64,000 nucleotides of DNA from Limnanthes douglasii subsp. nivea (Eukaryota; Streptophyta; Magnoliopsida; Brassicales; Limnanthaceae), in the NCBI GenBank assembly GCA_036936605.1, contig JAUPFV010000002.1, positions 161,874,813-161,938,812 of the forward strand. Direction: 5' to 3'. A model generated the notes under the pieces. It was not told the origin of the DNA. It was given only the letters and a program-made list of their open reading frames with translations, and did not search any database. Numbering within the stretch: the stretch's first letter is position 1; the number at the start of each line of letters is the position of its first letter. Made by a program: the position numbers and the translations under genes. Below, in pieces: positions 45,317 to 56,169 of the stretch.

Positions 45317-48300
45317 TTAGTCTACACAAAAATTAAAGAAAAATATGGTTAAAACTATAAGGATGAGCTTTCTTGGATGGCCCAGCCTCACTTGGTTTCT
45401 TCTTGGGATCTTCGATCTCCTCATCTGGACTCTCTCCAGTCTTTTCATCTTCATCAGTAGTATCATCTCAACCACTGGAATAGTCGTGCTTATCACCATC
45501 AACCATGGTATGGTGAGGGAGGTCTTCGTATTCCACGAATCCCCATAGATCTCCCAGCGTCCTCTTCAGAGCTTTCTCATGAAAGAGCAAGACCATGTCT
45601 GATTTGACTTCGGTGTACCTTTCCTCTTGGAAGTCTATCACCTTGTTGGTGTATGCATCAATCCTGGCTTGGATTGTCTTCTCTTGCTCCTTTAATAAGT
45701 CGTCTTTTCTTTCTTAGCCTTAGACACATCATCTTCAAGCGAAATTTTGTCGCTAGTTAGGGTCTGGATGATGTTATCTTTGGCCCTCACCTCCTCTTTT
45801 GAAGTAGAAAGATTCTTCTCCAAGTCAGAATACTTGGATTGAAGTTCTTTCACAACCCCCTCCGAAGTGGCCAGCTTGGTGGCCAAGTCCTCCTTCTTCT
45901 TCTTCAGCTCCTCATTTTATTTCTGTAATGCCTCAACACTCTGATTGGCAGTAAGGAGGTCGTTAGACAAACTCTCCTTGTCAGATTTGAGTGTGTTGAT
46001 GATGGATGACTAGTTTCGCACTTGCTTCTCCAAGTTGAGCATCAGTTGAATATTGCTCAACAAGGAGTGGGTCACCATATCATTCTCTCTTGAAACAGAA
46101 AAAGATTTACCATTGAAAGTGACTATGTTCGAAGAGCTTCGGGGGAGGTAAGGGCCAACAAATTTATCCTTCTCAAGGTCTTCGAAGTAAAGGCCAATCC
46201 CTTGAAGGCCACTGATGTCTACCCCATCAATGTTAATGTCATCTCCGGTGCCCTCTCCAGTGTGAAAGTCACTTGGGATTTCTTTTGCATGATTCGGATC
46301 TGTTGGGTCGACCGAAGGAAGAGACTCAGGAGTCCGGAGAGAAACTTCATCCCCCTTGGAGGTTTTCTTCTTCTTGGCCTCCCAATCTCCACCTTATGCT
46401 CCCCGTTTTCTGTCTTTCTTGGGAGCCTTTGGGGGTCTTGAAGGTTGAACTGCCTCTTTGGTGCTTTCATTTTCCACCACTTGAAGCAGAGCAGCATCAA
46501 TCCTTCCTTGGTCCTGCACCTCCTGTTTGGCTGGGACAGTTTCCTCAGCACCCCCTGGGTTGAGCTCAGTTGCATCCTGCTTAGCCTTGCCTTTTTTGGC
46601 CTTCATCTTGCTTGGGGCTTTAGCTCTGTCCGGAAAAGCTAGCTTTCCATCCTTTTCATCTGTCTTCTGAAGAATTACCTCCGGAGGGGGCATAGTGGTT
46701 AATTCCTCCCAAGACATGTCTCTCCGACCGCTAGTGTTCCAAAGATGGAATCTCACCAAGTTGCCACCGGTGAAACAGTTGTGGAAGCGATTTCCCCACT
46801 TCTCAGCAGCCCAAGCATTCAGCTTGGCACAAGTAGTCTGCCCCTCCTCTAAATAGTCATTAAACTCCTTCAGCAGCACTACTAAAAGAAGAAGAAAAGT
46901 GTTTAAGTAAACAAATTTTCTAAGGAAAAAAAATATGATGAAGAACTAACTTGTGCTTTTCTATTTGCTGGTAAACATGCTTGGGTTGACACCGGCTTTA
47001 ATTTTCCTCCCATTCTCCCAAGCACCACTGATGAACAAAAATTGGGTCTTCCAATTCTTCTCCAATTCAAGAAGGTCATCCACCACTTTGTAATTGTCGC
47101 CCATGTTAAAATGGTAGAAGAGGATGATGTGGTTCTTGCAAAGGCTAGCCACAGCAGCAAATTGCTCCATCGGAAGCAGAATTCCGGAGACCCTGGAGGA
47201 TATAATGCAGGCCATGAGTGTGAACCAAGCATTGGGGCTCAGTTGGCTTGGGCAGAGCTTTATCAGATGGAAATATCTGACTATCTCTGGGTCCAAGGGA
47301 AACATAAGCCCCCAGTTGAATAACTCCGGGTAGAAAACTATCTCACTGAGCTTGCAATCCATTGGCGTCTCCGGATCGACCGGAATCCTCACTTTAACAG
47401 ACTCTGGGATCCCCCACTTCGTCCGTATCCGGCCCAGTTCAGCTGTGTGAATGAAAGCATAATTGATGTTCTGCATGGCTAGCAGATACTTTACACTCAC
47501 TTTGTAGAAGCAAGGTCCCACTTTTCCTTCAAGGCACTCCGGCAGGTCCGGATGTTTTAAACATAGCTTCTCTTTACCCTTGTTTTTCTTGACAATGACA
47601 GTCTCACCAGTCTGCCCGGAGACATCGGTCTCGAAAGGGGCTTCTTCAACGTTGTCCCCCATTACGTCTTCCATTACAATGGAAGGAGTTTCGATTTGTT
47701 TTGGGAGAGAAGTGTTGGTGGTTGGCTCAGAAAGCTGTCTGGATGGCTGAGCATCTTTTTCCTTTTGTGGTCTGGGGTCCGGCTAGGGCTCAGATCCGGA
47801 GGGCTCATTTCGAAGGCTTGAACTAGTAGCCTCCGGACCAGACAGTCTGTCCTTTGGAATTTTAATGGGTGCTTCTGACCCTGAGATTTTGTCTTTGGCC
47901 CCAGATTTAGAGGGCACAGATTTTGGAGATTTTGTCTTTGGCCCCAGATTTAGAGGGCACAGATTTTGTCTTTGGCTTTTTACTAAGCGTCCTCTTCGTC
48001 GAAGGTTTAGCTTTTCTGGGGAGACGTCAGCATCCGATCCCATGGCTATGAATGGGCAGGGTATCTTAGTGCTTGTAACTGCTTGCTCTTGTTCAACAAT
48101 AGCCTCTGACTCTTGGACCGATGAGCCTGAGATGAACGGTGAAAGACTAGGTTGAAATAACCTTCTAGGTTTAGAGCTTCTGGCAGAAGACGAACCTCGA
48201 TCAGGCTCTGAGTTTGGTGTTTCAGATTTGTCAGTAGGAGAGACCGGGAGGCCTGCAGCAATGCGCCTTTCTCGTTCGACTCTTTGTGGTTTCTCTAACT

Positions 48301-48352
48301 CCGAAAGATTCATCCACCCACCTTTTACAAGTGCGTTTCTTGCTGTAAACAT
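45317..48352 (-). pseudogene. Element B antisense ORF (aORF), two exons
   Basis: Starts at ATG 48352 (MFTARNALVKGGWMNLSELE). Exon 1 is in one frame to about 46951: 47783-48352, a TAG, then 46961-47674 with the conserved core LFNWGLMFPLDPEIVRYFHL and WGIPESVKVRIPVDPETPMD. A stop (K-stop-K where relatives read RWRS) lies just before the intron at 46882-46950. Exon 2 (46394-46881) reads VLLKEFNDYLEEGQTTCAKL and WGNRFHNCF, then stops and continues as a lysine-rich region and a coiled coil (45692-45886: KYSDLEKNLSTSKEEVRAKD). An internal 60 bp duplication occurs near 47889-47964. Function unknown; resembles the gypsy-associated transposase-like family. Confidence 0.83.
46882..46950 (-). other. Predicted GT-AG intron in the element B aORF
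   Basis: Minus strand donor agcacaa|gttagttc and acceptor tcttcttttag|tagtgctg, 69 bp. It is at the same place as in C, D and E. The donor is weaker (gttag instead of gtaag). Confidence 0.7.
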
Positions 48353-48780
48353 AAAGTTGCACTAAAATGGGTTTTTGGAAAAGGGAGATAAAAGCTTTGA
48401 AGAACAAGAGTGAAAAAGTGATGAAGATGGTAAAACAGTGAAAAATGAGTTGATTTATACTAAAGAAACAAAAGATACCATGAAACCTAGGAGAATACGA
48501 AAAGATGGAAGTAATGATTAGAGACGGTGCTGACGTCACAAACATTAATTAAATAGGTTACTTTTTGGAGTGAGTGGGAGCGCCATTCTAGGAGAAAAAC
48601 GGCTGGTGAGTCGAATTAGAGGAGGACACGTGTCCCACGATCCATGGTAAAACCTTTGAGCTTCTGGAGAGTTTTGTCAGTCCGGATAAGTTTTTTTCTC
48701 AATTCGAAATCAGTCCGGATAATGTCGCATGTGCTCAAGATTGATTTTTTAGGTCTTTCCAAAGGCCTTCGAACATAACC
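48353..48780 (-). promoter_or_regulatory. Element B putative aORF promoter
   Basis: TATAAAT on the minus strand (48453-48459), about 100 bp upstream of the aORF ATG. A perfect palindromic G-box GACACGTGTC (48625-48634) lies about 170 bp further upstream. Both positions match those in D. Confidence 0.62.
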
Positions 48781-48795
48781 TAAAAACAAGGCTAC
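48781..48795 (+). other. Element B polypurine tract
   Basis: taaaaacaaggctac directly before the 3' LTR, a decayed form of the AAAAAAGGGGCTCC seen in C and D. Confidence 0.7.
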
Positions 48796-49172
48796 CGATG
48801 AGTCCGGATTTTCTCACCACTCACTGTATAAAACCGGACAGGGGAAATTCGGACAAAGGCCACCCACTGAACCATCCGAATTGGAAAAACGTATTAAAAG
48901 TTAATCACTTTTTGACTAAGCTAATTGGTAACCTACTTAATAAACTAATGGGTTTTTGAATTCGACTCGGTTTCATGAGTTTGACCCGAAAATCCATGAG
49001 GCTCATAATTAAGGGTATAAATACCCAACCACTTTCATTAATGAGGGTAATGAACATTTAATACAACCAGGAAGCTCAAATTTCTCACTACAAACCACTT
49101 AAACATTTAATACCTTTAATACACCACAAAACACCTCACAGAATTACCCTCAGCGGAAAATAATTCACACCA
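48796..49172 (+). repeat. Element B 3' LTR
   Basis: 377 bp partner of 38769-39144. Its first base is C instead of T (CGATGAGTCC), a mutation of the terminal dinucleotide. The right end CACACCA is followed by GTTTC. Confidence 0.95.
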
Positions 49173-49830
49173 GTTTCAACCTCTTTGGTTAAGCACTTTG
49201 AGCAAAGTATTATTTGTTATTCTAGACTGGTTAATAATCTCAAAGTGTTCGATATCATTCACGATGGTATCTAGAATTAGCCGGTGCAATTAAGGTCTAC
49301 CGATTCAAGAAATCATCAAAACTTCCAAGAAAAAAAATTATCTCATTTTGTCTCTCCTCTTAGTATCAACTTTATTGACGTGTATTGTTAGTTCTCCAAT
49401 ATTGAGAATGTTAAATTCGTAATAAAAGATACTTATGATGTTATCTGAACGCCCACCCATGTTGTTGGTTGGTCGGGGTTAGTCTAGCATACATATAATA
49501 TCTTCTATCACTGATATATTTTTTGGCTTACCATCATAGGTAAGCTATCTGTCAGTGACAATCTCATAGACTGGGTTATTAAATGTTCTAATTATTTGAT
49601 GTCCAATTCTGATGATAAATCTAACCATATTCATTATGAGTGTGTTTATACTCATGGTACATGGGTTGCTACCATCACCAAGCTTAGATTCATCTTTCAT
49701 GTGGGTATTTTCCTTCGTGGTATGGTAGCTTCGAATTGGCCTCCCTCTAGAATTCACCATTTTTAGTGTGCATGCTTTGTTGTTGTCATTTATCACGTTT
49801 ATCGAGAGTGAAACTTAATTTTTTTCTCTT
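49173..49830 (+). pseudogene. L1-like LINE fragment, part 2 (zf-RVT region)
   Basis: Continuation of the LINE at 37950-38768 after element B. The frames give STSLVKHFEQSIICYSRLVN, NNLKVFDIIHDG and, near 49520-49570, FWLTIIGKLSVSDNLIDW. These match the C-terminal zinc-binding region of plant L1-like RT proteins (LW-AI-GRLST-DRL-DWG). Degenerate with several stops. The element may extend to an A-rich stretch near 50420. Confidence 0.72.
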
Positions 49831-51714
49831 CTTCTATTCTCGTTTGTCATTTATCACGTTTTTCACACCTTGTTCTTTCTGACCTTCGGTTTAGATTTCT
49901 TGGATCCAAAGTGGTATGGACGATGTAATTTTGTACTCAGTTACTCACTTAATTTATTGGTTTCATGTTCACCCTCACTTTTGAGGATGATTCAGTTGAT
50001 TTTTTTTATTGTATCAGCTCTCTCTCGAAGGCTTCTCTTGTCTTTGACTCATCCCCACCCCTCCCATTTATCGTCTTGGTGTTTGCTTATATATTGTTTT
50101 TAATTTAAGGAACATACATTTGTTATTTGGTTTGATGTCTTAGACTATCAACACTCAATTTGTTTTTCAATTTCTTTGCATATTTTTATGTCTCCTGCTA
50201 TGTCTATACATTTAAGAATTTTTGTTTTTCCATGGCTATCACTAGTTAGGTATAATATTTTAATTGTATCTTGACCTAATCTACTTAGATCTAGCAGTAA
50301 TATTTGTGTTTCCTTCTTTGGCAAAATGTCTATCCTTCGGGATATGCCCCGTTCATATGCAGTCTGATTTTGTTGTATACGGTTTTTAGAAAATTATAAT
50401 TTTATTTAGATAGAAAAAAAAGTATACACCGCCCAATTGTTAAATACATCTTTGTTTTTTAAAAATAACTCTTTCGAAATTTCTCTAACTTAAGAACACC
50501 TCTTACAAATCTTGGATTTTCACCAAAACTGAATGTAAATTTGTTACACAATTAATTAATTTCATATAATAATCATTGGTTAACTATTACACTGAATTTA
50601 TACAGTTATTTGATTGAATTTAGTGTTAAATTGGAGTTTTTCTATTTAAGATTCGAGCGTTACATAATTAAAAATAAATAAAACAATTTTTTTAACAAAA
50701 AGCTAATGTTGATCCCGCTTATCGACATTAAAAGAACTTAACAACTTTAATATCGATCCAATTCGTCGATATAGGAAGTCTTTATGGACTTTCAATGTTG
50801 ACTCAACACATCGACATTTGAAGCTCAAACAATGTTTTTTTTAAATAGTTTATTTATTTACTTTGACAACGTCGATCCAACTAGTCGATATCAGGAAAAA
50901 AATATTAATTTCGATAAAACTCAATTTGCCGGAACCATAATTCTGTTTGTGGGGTTAAAATATATTTTAACATATAACCTATTTGATAAGAAAAGATTAA
51001 CGAGAAAAACAAAATTAAAAAAAAAAATCTTATGGGGCTGGGTTTGCTCATGTGAGCGATATTAGAAGAGCTTAAAATGTGAACGAATGTGGTTGATATT
51101 ATCCAAAACCAAAAACAAATTTTGCAGTTATTATTATTATGATTTTAAATTTTTTAATTTCTTTTTTGTAATTTATTTATAATATATAGACTATCGTTTG
51201 AATTAGAAAGTGTTAAATTATGTGTTCGATTGATTTAAAATGAGACATTCCATTTTATTTTTTGCATTTGATGAATGTATGTTTGTCAACTATTGTTTGT
51301 TTACAATTTAACATTTAAGTTTTTTTATGCCAAATAGATTGTAATTTAAATAATCAAATAATAAATTAAAAATTATCGCATTTTAAAATAATGATATCAA
51401 TTTATAAATCATTTTTAATTTTAAAAACTAATTAGTGTTTTTAAAAACAAAAAACAAAATATGTTGTATATAAATTTATAAAACAATATATAACTTCTAC
51501 TTTCAAAATGTTACACTTTCCCTTGAGACGTAAACTTATGGTATTGCCTTGTATATTTTGGACCCTTACATTCAAATTAATAAAAAATAAAACTATAAAA
51601 CTTTTTCACAATTTTATTAAATTGTTATAACTGTTTTTGTCAAATAAACATGAGGAGAAAAACAGTAATAATAATATATTATTAGTTTACTATAAAAAAA
51701 ACAAGCTAAAATCA
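49831..51714. other. AT-rich intergenic DNA, no gene supported
   Basis: No recognisable coding sequence. 49831-50430 may include the LINE 3' end (the stretch ends in tagatagaaaaaaaa near 50420). 50705-50905 holds a repeated inverted motif described separately. Confidence 0.55.
50705..50905. repeat. Four quasi-palindromic TCGAT/ATCGAC motifs
   Basis: Around 50708 (atgttgatcccgcttatcga), 50750 (tatcgatccaattcgtcgat), 50801 (atgttgactcaacacatcga) and 50867 (cgtcgatccaactagtcgat). Each is an imperfect dyad of about 22-26 bp, spaced about 45-65 bp apart. Possibly the end of an unrecognised MITE. Confidence 0.6.
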
Positions 51715-52190
51715 CCATTAGTTTTTTATGTTTCTCGTTTCTATTGAACTAATTTTTTTTTTCATTTCTATATCCTACTCGTCCTTTATATTTTATAAAT
51801 TTGAACTATTAGTCCCAACATATGTGAGTACTGAAAAAATTAAATGTGGTTGTCCAAACATCAATATTTTGTCTCATTATTGGTCCTCCAAAAATCCAAA
51901 ATCATAATTCGAGAAACATATGGTCTTCATTCTAAATCCCTAATTCGAGAAACACATAGTCTTCGTTCTGAATCCATAATTGGAAATCCACAATCTTTAG
52001 ATTTTTGGAGAATGAATATTGAGACAAAATATTAATGTTTGGGCTACCACATGTCAGTTTCTTAATACGCACATGTGCGGGGGACTAATAATGTAATTTT
52101 CTAATACATAGGAGATCATTTACAGATAAAAATAAATATAGAAGACTAGTTTGATACAAACGCGAAATATAAAGCAACATTGATCATAAA
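51715..52190. mobile_element. Long inverted-repeat (fold-back / MITE-like) element
   Basis: Two arms of roughly 180 bp form an imperfect inverted repeat. The left arm is about 51715-51896 and the right arm about 52000-52190. The inner arms are strongest: left tccaaacatcaatattttgt against the complement of the right arm, cccaaacattaatattttgt. The middle holds two tandem units (aattcgagaaacatatggtc and aattcgagaaacacatagtc). No coding capacity. Long terminal inverted repeats without a transposase suggest a non-autonomous Mutator-like or fold-back element. The outer ends and target duplication are not settled. Confidence 0.72.
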
Positions 52191-53085
52191 ATACTAGGTT
52201 GTATTGAATGTATGTACTCTATAACAAGTGGAAAAATTCCAACAACGTGCGTGAATCATAAAGCAACATTGATTTTTGAAGTGCCTCCATATCATGCGAG
52301 TACAATATTAAGGGGAGACTTACACAACGAGTCTAAAATTTGTCTATATTTACCCAACCATACCTCGAGAGATCCATTTTACAAATAGATCCAATTTATT
52401 TAGGAAAAGACTCAATTACCCTTAAAAACAAAACAATTACACCCCAAACCAAAATATTGAACCTCAATTTCAAAATCAACTCTTTCTCCTCAAACTTTCT
52501 TTGTCATATTATCAAATTCATTAAGGGTAAAATTGTATTTAAAATTTAAATTTGGACTAATAGATAAATAAAATCATATTTTGATAGATATTGGTAAAAT
52601 CTATTTGAGATTGGACTTATTAATAAATTGTATATATTTTTGTACTCAATCTGTATAAACCCTTAATAAAAAGTGTAACGGACACATAAATAAATAATAG
52701 AGCGAAAATGGAGCAAAACTTTTCATTTAGAAAATCAAAAGACCGATTCTATTTAAATGGATGATGGATTATAGAAAAACTCATACCAGAAGAGATAAAA
52801 GTTAGGTGTCTGTAATATATAGTAAGTGGAGATTCATCGTTTACAGAACAACCGTGGAGACCATCATCTACTTTTTAACGGTTTATGGATTGATATATTT
52901 TACTAAAGAAAAGGAATTGTTTACAATCAACTATAAGATATTTTTACACACAACCATTGCTACAAAAGAAAATATTATTTAATTATTTTAAAACAATATT
53001 TTTTATTTATCTTTTTAGGTTTTATAATTGGATCAAACCTATAATCCAACATAACTATTTAAACAATTTTAATACTCATATTTGT
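52191..53085. other. AT-rich intergenic DNA, no gene seen
   Basis: No supported ORF. The 16 bp phrase ataaagcaacattgat occurs at about 52169 and 52257. A weak inverted similarity links aattaccctta (about 52424) and taagggtaaaatt (about 52523), possibly another degraded MITE. Confidence 0.5.
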
Positions 53086-53346
53086 TTAGATGGTACAAAC
53101 TCCAAATGTCTTTTTGAAATCTTCAAACTTGCTAAGTGGTAAAGGGTTTGGTAAAAACATTTGCAATTTGATCTTAAGATTTGTAATAAGAGATAGTCGC
53201 GTCACTATTTTTTTGAACTTATCGGACAAGAGCATCACAATTGCAGATTTGTCATCAACTAGTACTTTAGTTCTTTGTTTTTGCTCCATGTTTAGATCAA
53301 TGTTAATTTTCCTTAACCAAAGAGCTTGATTAATAGCATTTGTTGT
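53086..53346 (-). pseudogene. Ty1/copia RNase H remnant, C-terminal part
   Basis: Minus strand from 53346: TNAINQALWLRKINIDLNME, then TKVLVDDKSAIVMLLSDKFK, then LPLSKFEDFKKTFGVCT. This matches the end of copia RNase H (ANQALWLRK-L-DL, VDNKSAI, and the final KPL-x-F-x-LR-LGV). It is split from its upstream half (63722-64000) by element D. Internally shortened and out of function. Confidence 0.82.
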
Positions 53347-53753
53347 TGATGAGTCTGAATACTGCTTCCTCTCCGCACAGGGACAGATCGGACCAAGACC
53401 ACCAGACCAGACAGGCGACTTCGAACACTTAGCCCATTGGATTGTTCAAACTATGACAAAAGTACTAAAAAACCTAAACACTTCTTGACTAAACTGCTTG
53501 CTCTCCTACTAAGAGCTCTTGGGTCTTTAAACATGACCCGAGTCCATTAAACATGACTCGAAAACCCATAAAGCCCAAATGTAAGGGTATAAATACCCAA
53601 CCACCTGCATTAAATATGAATAATGAAAATTAAATACAACCAGGATGCTTAATTCTCCCTTTACTCTCTACTCAAAACATTAAACACCTACACACCTCCA
53701 AAAACTCTAAAATAAATTACAAATTTACCCTCAGACGAAAATTAACCACACCA
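53347..53753 (+). repeat. Element D 5' LTR
   Basis: 407 bp, TGATGAGTCTG to CACACCA, TATAAATA at 53588-53595. The putative primer-binding site TGGCGACGACCGTGGGAG follows (53757-53774) and differs internally from the A and C version. Confidence 0.95.
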
Positions 53754-53826
53754 AATTGGCGACGACCGTGGGAGCACGAAGGTGCCTGAATTAAGCATTC
53801 AAAACCAACAAGAAAAGTCAGTCTGA

Positions 53827-56166
53827 ATGAATCCGGACGCCCTGGAAGTACCACCAGCTTTGCTCGAAGTGGTGGGTGAAAACGATGAGTACACCATCGA
53901 GGAGCGCGATAGGTTAAAAGGCGAGATAGAAGCTCTGAGGGCAGAAAAGGCTAAGATGAGTATGAAAGAAAAATCGAAAGCATCAGTTGCTCATCATACC
54001 GATAACCCTAGAGAGCATGAGCCTTCAAAGACTCATGTGAGTACCAAAAAGACTCATGCCAGCTCCAAAAAGTCTCACCGGTCTAAGCCAGTGGAGAGTT
54101 CTGACTCAGGCTCAGAGTCTTCTGATAGCTCTTCGGATGATGAGGGAGTTGAAGAATCCTTATCCTTTAGCAGCGATGAGGGTCGAACTAAAAAGAAGCA
54201 AAAACAGATCAAAAAATACTCAAGGAAAAGGGATAGACATGGAAGGTTGAAGAAGAATATTGGCAAAGGGACATCTTACAGCCGGAGGCACGTAGACCGA
54301 ATGCTGATGGATCCTTTTGCCTTCCACGATGAACCAGGTATCTTTGCAACTCCCAATGAGGATACTGTGTTCAGTCGTGGTCGGAATTGGAGGCAATTTC
54401 CATTATCTTCTAAGATTCTGTCCGGAAACCTCCCTAAGAGGTTTGACAACACTAAAATGGAAAAGTACGATGGCAGTACTGATCCGGATAACCATTTGCA
54501 GCAATTTAAAAACTTTATGATGAACTTTGATGATGATGACAAGCTACTTTGTAGAGCATTCTCCCAATCGTTTACGGGGAGTGCTCTAAAATGGTATAAC
54601 AGCCTACCACAAGGCTATATCAAGAATTTTGATACTTTTTGGGTGGCCTTTCGAAGGCAGTTCGTTGGGAGTAAAGAATTAAAAAGCAACGGGGACACAA
54701 TAATCCATTGTGCCCAGGAACCGAACGAATCCTTAAAAGAATATATAATTCGTATTGTGAACACCAAGAATGGGTTGGCTGATTGCTTCGAGCAAGTGGC
54801 AATATCATCCTTAAGATAGGGCTTGAACCCTGGGAATTTGGCTGATTCGGTGACCAGAAAGAAGGCCATGACTTGGGGAGGGTTTCTGAATCAGGTTGTA
54901 AAACAGATTAACGTTGATGAAACAAATAAAACTATGGTGCACAGGCAGGTGAGGTCTACCCCGGTGGCACCGAATCCCAATCAAAATCAGTCCGAGAACA
55001 AGGCGAGGGAGACCGGACAGGGGCATGGCCGGGCTAAAGCTCAATCTCAGCCAGCAGCACCTGCCCAGAGTCAACAATCCAGAAATAAGAGAGGTCCTTT
55101 GGTTCAACCGGAGTGGTTTTCAGAATTGAAAGAAAGTGTGGCTACCATTTATGATAAAACAAAGGAAGAGGTGCACTATAGAAGACCGGCCACACTGCAA
55201 TCTCCTAGAGAATACCGCAATAACTCTTTCTGCCAGTATCACAATGATACTGGCCATACCACCGATGATTGTATAGCTTTAAAACAAGAAGTCCATAGCT
55301 TGATTCAGAGGGGAAAGCTGGGGGCTTATGTCAAAAGAAGAGGAGGTAATAGGCCTGACAATACTCACCGGGTTGGTCCAAGTAATGCTGCTCCGGAGGG
55401 AGCCATGGTTATAATCGAAAGGTTTGATGTGGAATCTGAATACTTGGATCCTGATCCAACTCGAAATAGAGTGGGTGTCATTGAGGAATGTTCTAGGACA
55501 GTCTCCGGGCTCATTAAGTTTTTTAAGTCACTTACAATTTTCGGAGGGGATACTATGACAGCTCCTATTGCTTCTTCGAGGAAGAGGCATGTTCATACTT
55601 TAGCTACCCAGCTAGAAGGGGGCATGACTTCCTATCAATCGCAACTTTCATTCCCCTTCATTGTTTTTTATGAAGATGATTTAAGAGATATAGCTGGCCC
55701 TCATGAAGATGCTGTTGTCATAGGAGCATCCATTGGTGGCAATGACATAAGACGAATTTTGGTGGATACTGTAAGCTCAGCCAATATCATTTTCTTAACC
55801 ACTTACAAGAGAATGAAAAATCCAGCCGTAATTCAGCGTTCGGACAGATCAATTGTGGGCTTTACTGGCAGCTCAGCAGATGTGATCGGGGAGTTCGAAG
55901 AGGAAGTTCTATTGGGCAAGGGACTTTTCAAGAAGATGGTCAGGATACTTTTTATTGTGGTAGATTGTCCCACCTGCTATAATGCTATTCTAGGGAGGTC
56001 TTGGCTCTCTAGGATGCATGCAGTGGCTTCAACAGTCCACCAATGTTTGAAATATGTTGTTCAAGGACAGGTGGGAGTTGTCTGAAGCAGCCAAAAGGTT
56101 GCATGGGAATGTTATGCTACAGCCCTGGCGGCCCGGACGTTGGGGGCAGTTCGTATCAACGAGCAA
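53827..56166 (+). pseudogene. Element D gag-protease
   Basis: Start at ATG 53827 (MNPDALEVPPALLEVV). A single frame runs to pol with only nonsense codons TAG 54817, TGA 56083 and the conserved TAG 56167. Domains: charged N-terminal helix (about residues 15-45), acidic serine tract and basic region (residues about 80-150), gag core (residues about 165-340), a basic Gln- and Pro-rich linker, a CX2HX4HX4C knuckle (FCQYHNDTGHTTDDC, near 55230-55270), and the protease motif ILVDTVSSANIIF near 55755-55790. The catalytic DTG has become DTV, which should abolish cleavage. Gag would assemble particles; the protease would mature Gag-Pol. Confidence 0.93.
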
Positions 56167-56169
56167 TAG
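56167..56169 (+). promoter_or_regulatory. Conserved in-frame UAG at the protease/pol boundary of D
   Basis: gagcaa-TAG-caatttgag in the gag-pro-pol frame (780 codons from the gag ATG). It is homologous to the TAG in A, B and both C copies. A TGA 84 bases upstream (56083) is shared with B, and A has TAA there. Confidence 0.55.

Larger units (their letters stand above)
38769..49172 (+). mobile_element. Element B: full-length Tat-like gypsy retrotransposon
   Basis: A 10.4 kb element with LTRs 38769-39144 and 48796-49172. It is flanked by a perfect 5 bp target-site duplication GTTTC (38764-38768 and 49173-49177). The gene order is the same as in C and D. About 22 differences in 376 LTR positions by eye make it the oldest of the three complete elements. 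It is of the same subfamily as A and is inserted in an L1-like LINE. Numerous stops and frameshifts are present throughout. Confidence 0.96.
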
